From Mycobacterium sp. OAS707 (GTDB lineage Bacteria; Actinomycetota; Actinomycetes; Mycobacteriales; Mycobacteriaceae), in contig NZ_JADBDS010000004.1 of the NCBI RefSeq assembly GCF_014873705.1, forward strand, positions 248,001 to 312,000: a DNA stretch of 64,000 bases. The letters run 5' to 3'. Below are positions 15,291-25,978 of this stretch, one piece after another. A program made the position numbers and the translations under genes. The notes under the pieces were generated by a model. That model made no database searches. It had not been told where the DNA came from and saw only the letters and a list, made by a program, of their open reading frames with translations. Every line of letters begins with the position of its first letter. Positions within the stretch are counted from its first letter, which is position 1.

Positions 15291-16718
15291 GTGGCGAAAA
15301 CGTTTGTCGGCTCGAGGGTGCGACAACTGCGCAGCGAACGCGGGTTCAGCCAGGCCGCGCTGGCGCAGATGCTGGACATCTCGCCGAGCTACCTCAATCA
15401 GATCGAGCATGACGTGCGCCCGCTTACGGTGGCCGTCCTACTGCGCATCACCGAGGTGTTCGGCGTCGACGCGACGTTCTTCGCATCCCAGGACGACACC
15501 CGGCTCGTCGCGGAACTGCGCGAGGTCACCATGGACCGCGACCTCGACATCGACGTCGACCTCGCAGAAGTCGCCGACATGGTGGGGTCGCATCCGACGC
15601 TGGCCCGCGCGATGGTCAATCTGCACCGCCGCTATCGGCTGACCACCACGCAGCTGGCCGCCGCGACCGAGGACCGATACTCCGACGGCACCGGCTCCAG
15701 CTCTGGATCGGGCGCGATCACCATGCCGCACGAGGAAGTGCGCGACTACTTCTATCAACGGCAGAACTATCTGCACGAACTGGATACCGCCGCCGAGGAC
15801 CTCACCATCCGCATGCGGATGCACCGCGCAGAGTTGGCCCGCGAGCTGTCCGACCGGCTGACCATGGTGCACGGCGTGCACATCATGCGCCGCATCGACC
15901 TCGGCGACACCGTGCTGCATCGCTTCGACCCGGCCACCAAGACGCTGGAGATCAGCGGCCACCTCTCGTCGGGCCAGACGGTGTTCAAGATGGCCGCCGA
16001 GCTGGCCTACCTGGAGTTCGGCGACCTGATCGACAAGTTGGTGGAAGAGGGCAAGTTCACCAGCGAGGAGTCGACGACGCTGGCCCGGCTGGGACTGGCC
16101 AACTATTTCGCCGCCGCGACGGTGCTGCCGTACGGGCAGTTCCACGACGTCGCCGAGAATTTCCGCTACGACATCGAGCGGCTCTCTGCCTTCTATTCCG
16201 TGTCCTACGAGACCATCGCCCACCGGCTGTCCACGCTGCAGCGCCCGTCGATGCGCGGGGTGCCGCTGTCGTTCATCCGCGTCGACCGCGCAGGCAACAT
16301 GTCGAAGCGACAGTCCGCCACCGGTTTTCACTTCTCGTCCTCCGGCGGCACCTGTCCGCTGTGGAATGTCTACGAGACTTTCGCCAACCCCGGCAAGATC
16401 TTGGTGCAGATCGCGCAGATGCCCGACGGTCGCAATTACATGTGGGTGGCGCGCACGGTGGAGCGCCGCGCCTCGCGCTATGGTCAGCCAGGTAAGACGT
16501 TCGCGATCGGCCTGGGCTGCGAACTTCGGCACGCACACCGGCTGGTCTATTCGGAGGGACTGGACTTGTCCGCTGACAACGCGACTCCGATCGGCGCCGG
16601 CTGCCGCGTCTGCGAGCGCGACAACTGCCCGCAGCGAGCGTTCCCCGCGCTGGGCCGCGCACTCGACCTGAACGAACACCGCAGCACGGTGTCGCCGTAT
16701 TTGGTGCAGCAGTCGTGA
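15291..16718 (+). CDS. ramB: Transcriptional regulator RamB of acetate/glyoxylate metabolism
   Basis: 475-residue regulator. Residues 1-65 are an XRE helix-turn-helix (VRQLRSERGFSQAALAQMLDIS with the recognition SYLNQIEHD), the middle contains an IrrE/DUF955-like region (MAAELAYLEFGDLID and the FAVSVSYETIAHRLSTLQ segment), and the C-terminus is the ScfR-type domain with cysteines in GAGCRVCERDNCPQRAF, which may bind metal. RamB controls icl1 and its own gene in M. tuberculosis. The GTG at 15291 (VAKTFVGSRV) matches the known N-terminus; the longer open frame is not used. The CMD-like gene starts inside its stop. Confidence 0.95.
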   Translation: MAKTFVGSRVRQLRSERGFSQAALAQMLDISPSYLNQIEHDVRPLTVAVLLRITEVFGVDATFFASQDDTRLVAELREVTMDRDLDIDVDLAEVADMVGSHPTLARAMVNLHRRYRLTTTQLAAATEDRYSDGTGSSSGSGAITMPHEEVRDYFYQRQNYLHELDTAAEDLTIRMRMHRAELARELSDRLTMVHGVHIMRRIDLGDTVLHRFDPATKTLEISGHLSSGQTVFKMAAELAYLEFGDLIDKLVEEGKFTSEESTTLARLGLANYFAAATVLPYGQFHDVAENFRYDIERLSAFYSVSYETIAHRLSTLQRPSMRGVPLSFIRVDRAGNMSKRQSATGFHFSSSGGTCPLWNVYETFANPGKILVQIAQMPDGRNYMWVARTVERRASRYGQPGKTFAIGLGCELRHAHRLVYSEGLDLSADNATPIGAGCRVCERDNCPQRAFPALGRALDLNEHRSTVSPYLVQQS

Positions 16719-17257
16719 ACGCCCCCGCACGTATCCCGCCGGGCGGGTTCAAGGAACTCGGGCCCGTCAACTGGGCGATCGCCAAGCTCGGCGCCCGAGG
16801 CATCCGCGCTCCGAAGTTCCATCTGTTCAATGTGCTTGGTCAGCACAAGCTGCTGTTCCTGGCGTGGCTGCCGTTCTCGGGCTACCTGCTGTACGCCGGC
16901 AAGCTGTCCCGCAAGGACGCCGAACTGGTGATCCTGCGCGTGGGATACCTGCGCGACTGCGAGTACGAGCTGCAGCAGCATCGCCGGCTGGCCAAGAGCC
17001 GCGGCGTCGGCACTGAGTTGCAGGCCAGGATCTTCGAGGGGCCCGACGCCGATGGCCTCACCGACCGCGAGCGAGTGCTGATCACCGCGACCGACGAGTT
17101 CGTCATCACCCGCTCGATGTCGCCGGAGACCTGGTCGGCACTGTCGAGCATCCTCAGCCGTCCGCAGCTGATCGAATTCTGCACCCTGGCAGGGCAATAC
17201 GACGCGCTCGCGGCCACCATGGCGACGCTGAAAATTCCGCTCGACTTTCCCGACTGA
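16715..17257 (+). CDS. Carboxymuconolactone decarboxylase family protein (Rv0464c-like)
   Basis: 180-residue AhpD/CMD-like protein. The fold segments LVILRVGYLRDCEYELQQHRRLAKSRG and LTDRERVLITATDEFV are characteristic. Only one cysteine of the usual CxxC is clear in the active-site helix (DCEYELQQH), so a peroxidase activity like AhpD is not assured. Start GTG at 16715 overlaps the ramB stop by 4 bases, so the two are co-translated; a link to RamB function is inferred from position only. Confidence 0.85.
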   Translation: MNAPARIPPGGFKELGPVNWAIAKLGARGIRAPKFHLFNVLGQHKLLFLAWLPFSGYLLYAGKLSRKDAELVILRVGYLRDCEYELQQHRRLAKSRGVGTELQARIFEGPDADGLTDRERVLITATDEFVITRSMSPETWSALSSILSRPQLIEFCTLAGQYDALAATMATLKIPLDFPD

Positions 17258-17326
17258 GTTAGGGAACAATCCGCTTCCTGACTGCGTTTGGCGGTTTACA
17301 GACTTGATCAGGAAGGGGCATGTCGC

Positions 17327-17626
17327 ATGGCCACCGACTACGACGCTCCCCGCGTCACCACCGAACCCGAACCCGACGAATCGCTCGAGGCGCTGACCAG
17401 CCGTCGCAAGAACGACGCGTCGACGGCGGTCATCGACGTCGATGACGGCGACGCGATCGATTCGTTCGATCTACCCGACGCCGACCTCACCAACGAGGAA
17501 CTCACCGTCCGCGTCGTCCCCAAGCAGGCCGACGAGTTCGTCTGCTCCAGCTGCTTCTTGGTGCATCACCACAGCCAATTGGCGTTGCGTAAGGACGGCC
17601 AGCAGTTCTGCAACGACTGCGTCTGA
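17327..17626 (+). CDS. DUF4193 small zinc-ribbon protein
   Basis: 99-residue acidic protein of the DUF4193 family. The N-terminal 65 residues are acidic and probably disordered; the C-terminus has two CxxC pairs, CSSC and CNDC (around residues 74-77 and 95-98), enclosing HHHSQLALRKDGQQF, a zinc-ribbon arrangement. Some family members are RNA-polymerase or ribosome associated, but no function is established. The ATG at 17327 with the AGGAAGGGG ribosome site is preferred over an upstream open frame. Confidence 0.88.
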   Translation: MATDYDAPRVTTEPEPDESLEALTSRRKNDASTAVIDVDDGDAIDSFDLPDADLTNEELTVRVVPKQADEFVCSSCFLVHHHSQLALRKDGQQFCNDCV

Positions 17627-17640
17627 TCTAAACCCGAACG

Positions 17641-17910
17641 CTAAGCGCCCGGCGCCGGAGGAATGACTGCCGCAGGCGACGCGTCGAATGCGGGAGGCGC
17701 GTCAGCAGGCACAGGTTCGACCGGTGGCGGCGCGAGGTCCGGCTGACATGCCAGCACCGGCTGCGGCGTCATGGAGAGCATGAACGGATCGCAGTTGTCG
17801 TCGGCGCCGGCCTGGGCAGCCAAACCCAGCGCGCATCCTGCCATCACTGCACCGACGAACGAGGCGTTCATCACTGCGCTGATCAGTTTCGCGCGTCGTG
17901 GTTGAGTCAT
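17641..17910 (-). CDS. Small secreted proline-rich protein
   Basis: 89 residues. Basic start MTQPRRAK, a hydrophobic core (AVMNASFVGAVMAGCALGLAAQAGA) and a probable signal peptidase site before DDNCDPF. The mature chain of about 52 residues has two cysteines (DNCDPF and LACQPD) followed by a proline/alanine tail. I do not recognise a family; it resembles the many small exported proteins of mycobacteria. It is convergent with the DUF4193 gene, 14 bases away. Confidence 0.7.
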   Translation of the reverse strand: MTQPRRAKLISAVMNASFVGAVMAGCALGLAAQAGADDNCDPFMLSMTPQPVLACQPDLAPPPVEPVPADAPPAFDASPAAVIPPAPGA

Positions 17911-18021
17911 CGGTGCATCCTTCTGTGTCGGTCGATCCGGTCAGCGTAGTGGCACCGGAAGCTGTCAGCGACCGCAAATAGCGAGAATCGCTGTCTTCGA
18001 AGATATTTCGACTGAACCTGT

Positions 18022-18432
18022 TCAACTCTGGCGTGCGGGCACACGGCTCGCCACGAATGCGCCGACGTGTGCGGCCACCAGCACGAAGTGCACGACGGTC
18101 GCGGCGATGCCCATCGGCACCATGCCGAAGACCACGAAGCTGTCCCAGAACACCAGATTCGCCGTGCCCAGCAGTGTGTGCACGGCCGCGGCCGCGACGT
18201 GCCAGAACCGGCGTAGGTCGCGGGCGGCGACGGTCAGCAGCAGCACCCCGACGATGAACGCGAGGCCGTGCGCCTCGACCCAACCGAGCGCATACGGCGA
18301 CTCTTCGAAGAGGTATCCGTACGGTCCGGCGCCCGTGTGGTAGGCGAGCAGTTCGAACACCACTTGAATCCCGCCGACCACCACGAGGAAGACCCCGTTG
18401 GCCATGAGCAGTCGTCGTCGCGCAGCGATCAT
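18022..18432 (-). CDS. Four-helix integral membrane protein
   Basis: 136 residues with hydrophobic segments at about 10-30, 50-66, 78-97 and 105-128, so a small polytopic membrane protein. Aromatic and histidine residues occur at the membrane edges (LAYHTGAGPYGYLF, FWHVAAAAVHTLL, VVHFVLVAAHVG), which could bind a cofactor, but no family can be named. It begins 7 bases after the stop of the small membrane protein gene upstream, so it belongs to the lpd-led run of genes. Confidence 0.7.
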   Translation of the reverse strand: MIAARRRLLMANGVFLVVVGGIQVVFELLAYHTGAGPYGYLFEESPYALGWVEAHGLAFIVGVLLLTVAARDLRRFWHVAAAAVHTLLGTANLVFWDSFVVFGMVPMGIAATVVHFVLVAAHVGAFVASRVPARQS

Positions 18433-18439
18433 GGCCTGA

Positions 18440-18730
18440 CTATAGGTAGGTAACCCCGAGGACGGTCAGCGACAGCAACACCGGGGCGACGGGTAGCGCC
18501 CACAGAAACGCCGCCCAGATTTCTGACTTCTGCTTGTACGACCGCCAACCGAAATACGCTGCGACGCCGCCGACGACGAACGACACCGCTGCCACGACAA
18601 GCACCCATGTGCTGATGGACTGCGTCGCGATCGCGACGGAAATCCCGGCCAGCCACAGGATGTGGCCGACCACCAATCCGCCGATCGCGGCGACCCAGAT
18701 CGCTCTCGCTGCGCCGGCCGTCTGAGCCAC
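18440..18730 (-). CDS. Small membrane protein (Rv0463-like)
   Basis: 96 residues with three hydrophobic segments (about 8-28, 36-56 and 74-94). The GTG at 18730 (VAQTAGAARA) sits two bases after the lpd stop and is the expected start; the longer frame overlaps lpd. Position directly after lpd matches Rv0463 of M. tuberculosis. Function unknown. Confidence 0.8.
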   Translation of the reverse strand: MAQTAGAARAIWVAAIGGLVVGHILWLAGISVAIATQSISTWVLVVAAVSFVVGGVAAYFGWRSYKQKSEIWAAFLWALPVAPVLLSLTVLGVTYL

Positions 18731-18732
18731 GT

Positions 18733-20127
<1,395 letters not shown>

Positions 20128-20137
20128 CCGGCCAACC

Positions 20138-20656
20138 TTAGTAGGGAATCAACCCCACCAAACATCGGCTTACGTGTTGACAGAAATAGGTGCCGTGCAG
20201 CACCGCCGCGGCACCCAGCGCAGCCAGCGGCGCCGACATCAATGCGATCGCCAGCGCCGAGACCAGCGGTTTGTCGGTCACCATGGCCGCCAGCAGGCCG
20301 CCGACCGTGCACCCGATGACGAACAGCAGCACCACGAAGACCGGTGCTGTCTTGTTGAGCGATTGGAACCACCAGTCGTAGAGGCCCAGCCCGCAGGCCG
20401 CCGCGGCGATCCACACTCCCGCCACGACGAGGACGAACGTCCAGCGCTTGAGGTAGTGGTAGGTGCCGACCACGACCTCGGGATGAACCACCACGGGCAT
20501 GGGTCCCGTCGTCGCCTCCGTACCGTTCGCGGGGTCGCGTTCGGCCGCCAACGGTTGCATCGGGTCGGGTGACGCGGGAAATTCGCCGGTGAAAATCGGC
20601 GAGTAGGGCTGCGTCGGGTCGCCGGGCAGCGTTTCTTGTTCTGTCGAACTAGGCAC
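20138..20656 (-). CDS. Membrane protein (Rv0461-like)
   Basis: 172 residues. A cytoplasmic, proline-rich head of about 70 residues precedes three hydrophobic segments at about 73-93, 105-125 and 131-152. The tail has two cysteines (YFCQHVSRCL). A GTG at 20656 overlaps the stop of the preceding small membrane protein gene by 8 bases, so the two are translationally coupled. In M. tuberculosis a protein like this sits next to lpd. No function known. Confidence 0.78.
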   Translation of the reverse strand: MPSSTEQETLPGDPTQPYSPIFTGEFPASPDPMQPLAAERDPANGTEATTGPMPVVVHPEVVVGTYHYLKRWTFVLVVAGVWIAAAACGLGLYDWWFQSLNKTAPVFVVLLFVIGCTVGGLLAAMVTDKPLVSALAIALMSAPLAALGAAAVLHGTYFCQHVSRCLVGLIPY

Positions 20657-20960
20657 CGTTGACCACCTGAATCACGACGAGCACTCCGAACCATCCCGGC
20701 GCGATGGCCAGGATGAACGCGCCGAGCGCGGTAAGCCATCGTCGCCCAGAGAACAAGATCAGCAGCATGCCGATCACGCTGGGCACAGCGATCACGAGCG
20801 CGATCACGACGTCGGGTCTAAGGGGGGCCTTGACCAGCAGCGTCGCTGCGATTCCCGCGATCTGGCCGACCGCGACTCCCAGCAGCATTGCGCTGGCCAA
20901 CAGCCATGCGCGCGGTAGGGCAATCACGCTTGGAACGATAAGGCCGCTTATGGGGGCCAC
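20649..20960 (-). CDS. Small four-helix membrane protein
   Basis: 103 residues, nearly all hydrophobic in segments at about 4-16, 18-42, 50-69 and 77-99, broken by short basic loops (SGRRW). GTG start at 20960. It is the first gene of a leftward run that reaches lpd. It is divergent from the MoxR gene of the molybdenum hydroxylase operon, 70 bases away. Function unknown. Confidence 0.72.
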   Translation of the reverse strand: MAPISGLIVPSVIALPRAWLLASAMLLGVAVGQIAGIAATLLVKAPLRPDVVIALVIAVPSVIGMLLILFSGRRWLTALGAFILAIAPGWFGVLVVIQVVNGA

Positions 20961-21018
20961 CGCATTCCGCCACGCGAGGTCACGGCCGAAGATACGCAGC
21001 TGTGATCAACCCCTGACC

Positions 21019-21024
21019 TACGCT
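21019..21024 (+). promoter_or_regulatory. Putative -10 element for the hydroxylase operon
   Basis: TACGCT, 6 bases before the GTG at 21031. It fits TANNNT and would give a leaderless message; no ribosome binding site is visible. Confidence 0.35.
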
Positions 21025-21030
21025 CGCGGA

Positions 21031-21918
21031 GTGAGTGTTTCCACGCCGAGTGCCGGGTCGCCGACGGAACTGGCGCAGGCGCTCGAGGCAACCGGATACC
21101 TCGCCGACGAAGGCGTCGCGACAGCCGCGTACCTGGCGCTGCGCATGGGCCGCCCGTTGTTCTGCGAGGGCGAGCCAGGAACCGGAAAGACCTCACTTGC
21201 CGCCGCGCTGGCGCAGGCGTTGAGTCTGCCGCTGATCCGGTTGCAGTGTCACGAGGGCATCGACGCCGCGCAGGCGCTCTACGACTGGGATTTCCCGCGA
21301 CAACTGTTGCATCTGCGAACGCTGGAAGCGGCGGGACACCTCGAGGCGGAGTCGGCGGAACGATCGCTGTACACCGAGCGGTTCCTGCTCGCGCGGCCGC
21401 TGCTGCGGGCGCTGACAGAAGCGCCGTGTGTACTGCTCGTCGACGAAATCGACCGTGCCGACGACGAATTCGAGGCATTCCTGCTCGAGGTGCTCGACGA
21501 GAACGCCGTCACCATCCCCGAACTCGGCGAGGTGCGCGCCGCGACGCCACCGCTGGTGGTGCTCACCTCCAACCGAACCCGGGACGTGCACGACGCGCTC
21601 AAGCGGCGCTGCCTTTACCACTGGCTCGAACATCCCGACCTGGCTCGCGAAATCGCGATCCTTCGCAGTCGCATCCCCGGCATCGCGGAGGCCCTCGCCG
21701 ACCAGGTGGCCCGCGCCGTGCATGCCTTGCGCGCGATGGAACTGGTCAAGCCCCCTGGGGTGGCCGAATCGCTGGACTGGGCAAGGGCCCTACGCGAACT
21801 CGATCGCGACGTGCTCGACGCGCAGACGGCTGCCGCGACGCTCGGCGCCGTCGTCAAGTACCACGAGGACCTGGAGCGGGTGACCAGGGCCGGGCTGGAC
21901 AGACTGCTGGCCGGGTGA
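21031..21918 (+). CDS. MoxR-type AAA+ ATPase (CoxD-like maturation factor)
   Basis: 295-residue AAA+ ATPase of the MoxR group. Walker A CEGEPGTGKTSLA at about 49-61, Walker B VLLVDEIDRAD at about 140-150, sensor 1 VVLTSNRTRD. In carbon monoxide dehydrogenase operons such a protein, CoxD, works with the VWA protein CoxE to insert sulfur and copper into the active site; here it would mature the molybdenum enzyme encoded downstream. It starts at GTG 21031 and is followed by the VWA gene after one base. Confidence 0.9.
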   Translation: MSVSTPSAGSPTELAQALEATGYLADEGVATAAYLALRMGRPLFCEGEPGTGKTSLAAALAQALSLPLIRLQCHEGIDAAQALYDWDFPRQLLHLRTLEAAGHLEAESAERSLYTERFLLARPLLRALTEAPCVLLVDEIDRADDEFEAFLLEVLDENAVTIPELGEVRAATPPLVVLTSNRTRDVHDALKRRCLYHWLEHPDLAREIAILRSRIPGIAEALADQVARAVHALRAMELVKPPGVAESLDWARALRELDRDVLDAQTAAATLGAVVKYHEDLERVTRAGLDRLLAG

Positions 21919-21919
21919 C

Positions 21920-23011
21920 ATGCCTGAGCTGGCCGGGGTGGCAGGTTTCGCACACGCTCTCGCCGTGGCGGGGCTGCCTGTGGTGTCCGACGCCGTCGAC
22001 ACCTACACCAGGGCACTGCGCGAAGTAGATCTCGCCGATCCGCGCCAGGTGTACTGGGCGGGCCGCGCAACGCTGTGCCGCGGCCCCGACGACATCCCCC
22101 GCTACGACCTGGTGTTCGAGAACTGGTTCGGCGGCACGGTGCCCGTCGGCGTTGCGCAGCGGGGGCAGGAACCGCGTCGTCCCCGCATCGCCGCGTTGGA
22201 CGCCACCGGCGCCACGGACGCCGGCACAGACGCACCGCAGCTGCGCGTCGCCGCGGCCGAAACCGAAATTCTGCGGCATCGCGACATCGCGGAGCTGTCC
22301 GCGGCCGAACGCCTACACCTCGCCGAACTTCTGGCCGCACTGAATCCACGCCCGGCGACCCGGCCTGCCTTACGGATGCGGCCCTCCCGAAGGGGGGCCA
22401 TCGATGCGCGACGGACGCTGCGCGCCATGCTCGCCGCCGGCGGCGAGCCGGTACGCCCACGACATCACCGCAAGGCCACCCGGCCGCGCCGCATCGTGCT
22501 GCTGCTCGACGTATCCGGATCGATGAGCCCGTACGCGGACGCGCTGTTGCGCTTCGCGCATGTAGTCGCGCGCAAAAGCCCTGCCACCGAAGTGTTTTCG
22601 CTGGGCACCCGGATGACAAGACTGTCGCGGGCATTGCGCGTCCGCGATCCGGAGGTGGCACTGGCCGCCGCGGGCCGCGCGGTGCCCGACTGGGCCGGCG
22701 GCACCCGGCTCGGCGAGACGATGCGCGCGTTCCTCGCCCGCTGGGGCCGACGCGGCCTGGCCCGCGGTGCGGTCGTGGTGATCTTCTCTGACGGCTGGGA
22801 GCGGGGCGACCCGGATCTGCTTGCCGAACAGATGGCGGCGCTGCGGCGACTGGCCCACGCGGTGCTGTGGGTCAACCCCCACGCGGGTGCCGACAGCTAC
22901 CTGCCGGTGCAGTCAGGGATCGCGGCGGCGTTGCCGTTCGTCGACAAGTTGCTGGCCGGCCACAGCCTGGCGACACTGCAGGAGTTGCTCGACGAGATCC
23001 ACACCGCCTGA
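21920..23011 (+). CDS. CoxE-like von Willebrand factor A protein
   Basis: 363 residues. The N-terminal half is arginine-rich and variable; the C-terminal half is a VWA domain with the metal-ion site DVSGSMS at about 197-203 and the later IFSDGWERGD. CoxE-type proteins pair with MoxR ATPases as metal-dependent adaptors. The gene directly follows the MoxR gene and precedes the small subunit, the usual maturation-module position. Confidence 0.9.
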   Translation: MPELAGVAGFAHALAVAGLPVVSDAVDTYTRALREVDLADPRQVYWAGRATLCRGPDDIPRYDLVFENWFGGTVPVGVAQRGQEPRRPRIAALDATGATDAGTDAPQLRVAAAETEILRHRDIAELSAAERLHLAELLAALNPRPATRPALRMRPSRRGAIDARRTLRAMLAAGGEPVRPRHHRKATRPRRIVLLLDVSGSMSPYADALLRFAHVVARKSPATEVFSLGTRMTRLSRALRVRDPEVALAAAGRAVPDWAGGTRLGETMRAFLARWGRRGLARGAVVVIFSDGWERGDPDLLAEQMAALRRLAHAVLWVNPHAGADSYLPVQSGIAAALPFVDKLLAGHSLATLQELLDEIHTA

Positions 23012-23081
23012 CTCAGCCTGGCGCGTAACCGGTTTCGTCATTTCGGGCGCTGAAGACGGTCAGCCAGAGCAGAGTAGGCCT

Positions 23082-23588
23082 ATGCGCATCTCTGTCACCG
23101 TCGATGGAACGACATATACCGACGACGTGGAGCCCCGGCTTCTACTCGTGCATTACCTTCGCGAGCGACTCGGCAAGGTTGGCACCGTGATCGGCTGCGA
23201 CACCAGCAACTGCGGGGCGTGCACCGTTCACCTCAACGGGTACAGCGTCAAGTCGTGTTCGGTACTCGCTGTGCAGGCCGACGGGGGCGACGTCACCACC
23301 ATCGAGGGGCTGTCCCGAGACGGCACCCTGCACCCGGTGCAGGCAGCGTTCCGCGACAACCATGCGTTGCAATGCGGCTTCTGCACCCCCGGCATGATCA
23401 TGCAGTCCATCGACCTGCTGGCCGAGGACCCACACCCGGACGAGCACACGGTGAGACACGGCCTGGAAGGAAACCTGTGCCGCTGTACCGGCTATCAGAA
23501 CATCGTCAGCGCGGTCCTCGACGCCGCACAGCGCCTCGAAGCGAAACAGGCTGCAACACAACCTGATTCGGCGGAGGCGGTGCGATGA
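23082..23588 (+). CDS. Molybdenum hydroxylase small subunit, 2Fe-2S
   Basis: 168-residue iron-sulfur electron carrier of a xanthine oxidase family enzyme. The N-terminal plant-type cluster uses Cys39, Cys44, Cys47 and Cys59 (GCDTSNCGAC, then SC), and the second cluster uses Cys98, Cys101, Cys133 and Cys135 (QCGFCTPGM and NLCRCTGYQN). The ATG at 23082 is chosen because MRISVTVDG is the family start. The stop overlaps the large subunit start by 4 bases. Confidence 0.95.
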   Translation: MRISVTVDGTTYTDDVEPRLLLVHYLRERLGKVGTVIGCDTSNCGACTVHLNGYSVKSCSVLAVQADGGDVTTIEGLSRDGTLHPVQAAFRDNHALQCGFCTPGMIMQSIDLLAEDPHPDEHTVRHGLEGNLCRCTGYQNIVSAVLDAAQRLEAKQAATQPDSAEAVR

Positions 23589-25978
23589 CCGCCACCGCGG
23601 AGCCCGAAATCGGCAGGGCTCGGGTCCGTAAGGAGGACGAGCATCTGATCACCGGTAGGACCCGGTGGACCGACAACATCGTGTTGCCCGGCATGCAGCA
23701 TCTGGCCATCCTGCGCAGCCCCTTCGCACACGCGCGCATCACCGGAATCGACGTCAGCGCCGCGCGCAGCATGCCCGGCGTCGTCGCTGTCTTCACCGGG
23801 GCCGACCTCGCCGCCGAACAGGGCAGCCTGCCGAACGCGTGGCAGATCACCGAGGACATGAAAGCGCCTGCGGCGCCGTCGCTCGCCGTGGACACCGTGA
23901 ACTTCGCCGGCGAAGCGGTGGCCGTCGTCGCCGCCCGCACCGCCTACGAGGCCCAGGACGCGCTGGAACACATCGACGTCGACTACGACGATCTGCCCGT
24001 GGTGCTTGACCTGGCCGCCGCCGCCGCGGACGAGGAGGTGGTGTATCCCGAGCTCGGTACCAACGTCAGCGCGGTGTGGACGTTCGACTCGGCCGAGGCG
24101 GGGACGGGTGGCGACGTCGAGGCGGCGATCCGCGACGCCGAGGTTCTGCTGCAGCGCACGTTCCGCCAGCAGCGGCTCATTCCTGCGTTCATGGAGCCAC
24201 GGTCGGTGGTGGTGGACCCGACCGGCCCGCAGCTGACGGTGTGGTCGGCCACGCAGATCCCGCACATCCTTCGCCTCATGTTGGCGATGACGCTGGAGAT
24301 TCCGGAGCACAAGGTCCGCGTGATCGCGCCCGATGTCGGTGGCGGGTTCGGCGGCAAGCTGCAGGTGACTCCAGAGGAAGTCATCGCATTGCTGGTCGCG
24401 CGACGGCTCGGCAAGCCCGTCAAGTACACCGAATCGCGCAGCGAATCGATGCTGGCCGCACACCACGGTCGCGACCAGATCCAGAAGCTGACGCTCGCCG
24501 CCCGCCGGGACGGCACCGTCACCGGGATGAAGGTGGAACTGCTCGCCGACATGGGCGCCTATCTGCGGCTGGTCACCTCCGGCATCCCGATACTCGGCGC
24601 CTTCATGTTCAACGGCATCTACAAGTTCGGTGCATACCACTTCACGTGTACCAACGTCTTCACCAACAAGGTCCCCACCGACGCCTACCGCGGCGCAGGC
24701 CGTCCCGAGGCGACGTTCGCGATCGAACGGATGATGGACGAACTCGCCGCCGAGCTGTCGCGTGACCCGCTCGAGTTGCGCGCCCAGAACTGGATCACCC
24801 ACGACGAGTTTCCGTTCGACACCGTCGCGGGCCTGACATACGACTCGGGCAACTACGAAGCCGCGACCGCGAAGGCCCGAGAGTTGTTCGACTACGCGGG
24901 ATTACGCCGCGAGCAGGCCGAGCGCCGCGAGCGCAACGACCCGGTGCAACTCGGCATCGGCGTGTCGACGTTCACCGAGATGTGCGGGCTGGCGCCGTCG
25001 CGGGTGCTCGGTTCGCTGTCGTATGGCGCGGGGGGCTGGGAGCACGCCGCGATCCGCATGCTGCCCACCGGCAAGGTCGAGGTCGTCACCGGTTCCTCAC
25101 CGCACGGCCAGGGCCATGAGACCGCCTGGAGCCAGATCGTCGCCGACCAACTCGGCGTGCCGTTCGAGGATGTCGAGGTCATCCACGGCGACACGCAAAG
25201 CTCGCCGCGCGGCCTCGACACCTACGGCTCACGATCCCTTGCGGTCGGCGCGGTCGCGGTGGTCAAGGCCGCGGAGAAGGTGATCGCCAAGGCCAAACCG
25301 TTCGCCGCCCACATGATGGAGTGCGCCGAGGACGACCTCGAATTCACCGACGGCCGGTTCCGCGTCACGGGTACCGAGAAGGCGGTCACACTCGCCGAGG
25401 TCGCCCTCGCGGTGTTCGCCGCGCACGACCTGCCCGACGGTCTGGAGCCGAACCTGGATTCCGAGGCCACCTACGACCCGGAGAACTTCTCGTTCCCGCA
25501 CGGCACCCATCTATGTGCGACGGAAGTCGACACCGAAACCGGTCAGGTGCATATTCGCTCGTACGTCTGCGTCGACGACATCGGACATGTGGTCAACCCG
25601 CTGATCGTCGACGGGCAGGTGCACGGCGGACTGGCGCAGGGCATCGCGCAGGCGCTGTACGAGGAAGCGGTGCACGACGAGTCGGGCACGTTGATCAACG
25701 CCTCGTTCTCGGAATACCTGCTGCCGTCGGCGGTCGATCTGCCGAAGTTCGTCACCGGACGCACCGAAACCCCCGCAACCACGAACCCGCTCGGCGTCAA
25801 GGGTGTCGGCGAAGCGGGCACCATCGCATCCACCCCGGCGGTGGTCAACGCGGTGATCGACGCCGTGCGACACCTGGGTGTCAAAGACATCGAAATGCCT
25901 TGCAGCCCAATGAGAGTGTGGCAGGCGATCCACGAAGCCGGAAGGCCGGCGACATCTGACCAGGGAGTTAACCGGTGA
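23585..25978 (+). CDS. Molybdenum hydroxylase large subunit, molybdopterin-binding (form II CoxL-like)
   Basis: 797-residue catalytic subunit that binds the molybdopterin cofactor. GGGFGGK is the cofactor loop near residue 255, the substrate-side loop is AYRGAGR at residues 367-373, and Glu743 in KGVGEAG is the base that activates the hydroxylating water. True (form I) CO dehydrogenases have AYxCSFR with a copper-ligand cysteine in place of AYRGAGR, so this is a form II or aldehyde/purine-type enzyme. The substrate is unknown. It overlaps both neighbours by 4 bases, forming a tight operon. Confidence 0.95.
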   Translation: MTATAEPEIGRARVRKEDEHLITGRTRWTDNIVLPGMQHLAILRSPFAHARITGIDVSAARSMPGVVAVFTGADLAAEQGSLPNAWQITEDMKAPAAPSLAVDTVNFAGEAVAVVAARTAYEAQDALEHIDVDYDDLPVVLDLAAAAADEEVVYPELGTNVSAVWTFDSAEAGTGGDVEAAIRDAEVLLQRTFRQQRLIPAFMEPRSVVVDPTGPQLTVWSATQIPHILRLMLAMTLEIPEHKVRVIAPDVGGGFGGKLQVTPEEVIALLVARRLGKPVKYTESRSESMLAAHHGRDQIQKLTLAARRDGTVTGMKVELLADMGAYLRLVTSGIPILGAFMFNGIYKFGAYHFTCTNVFTNKVPTDAYRGAGRPEATFAIERMMDELAAELSRDPLELRAQNWITHDEFPFDTVAGLTYDSGNYEAATAKARELFDYAGLRREQAERRERNDPVQLGIGVSTFTEMCGLAPSRVLGSLSYGAGGWEHAAIRMLPTGKVEVVTGSSPHGQGHETAWSQIVADQLGVPFEDVEVIHGDTQSSPRGLDTYGSRSLAVGAVAVVKAAEKVIAKAKPFAAHMMECAEDDLEFTDGRFRVTGTEKAVTLAEVALAVFAAHDLPDGLEPNLDSEATYDPENFSFPHGTHLCATEVDTETGQVHIRSYVCVDDIGHVVNPLIVDGQVHGGLAQGIAQALYEEAVHDESGTLINASFSEYLLPSAVDLPKFVTGRTETPATTNPLGVKGVGEAGTIASTPAVVNAVIDAVRHLGVKDIEMPCSPMRVWQAIHEAGRPATSDQGVNR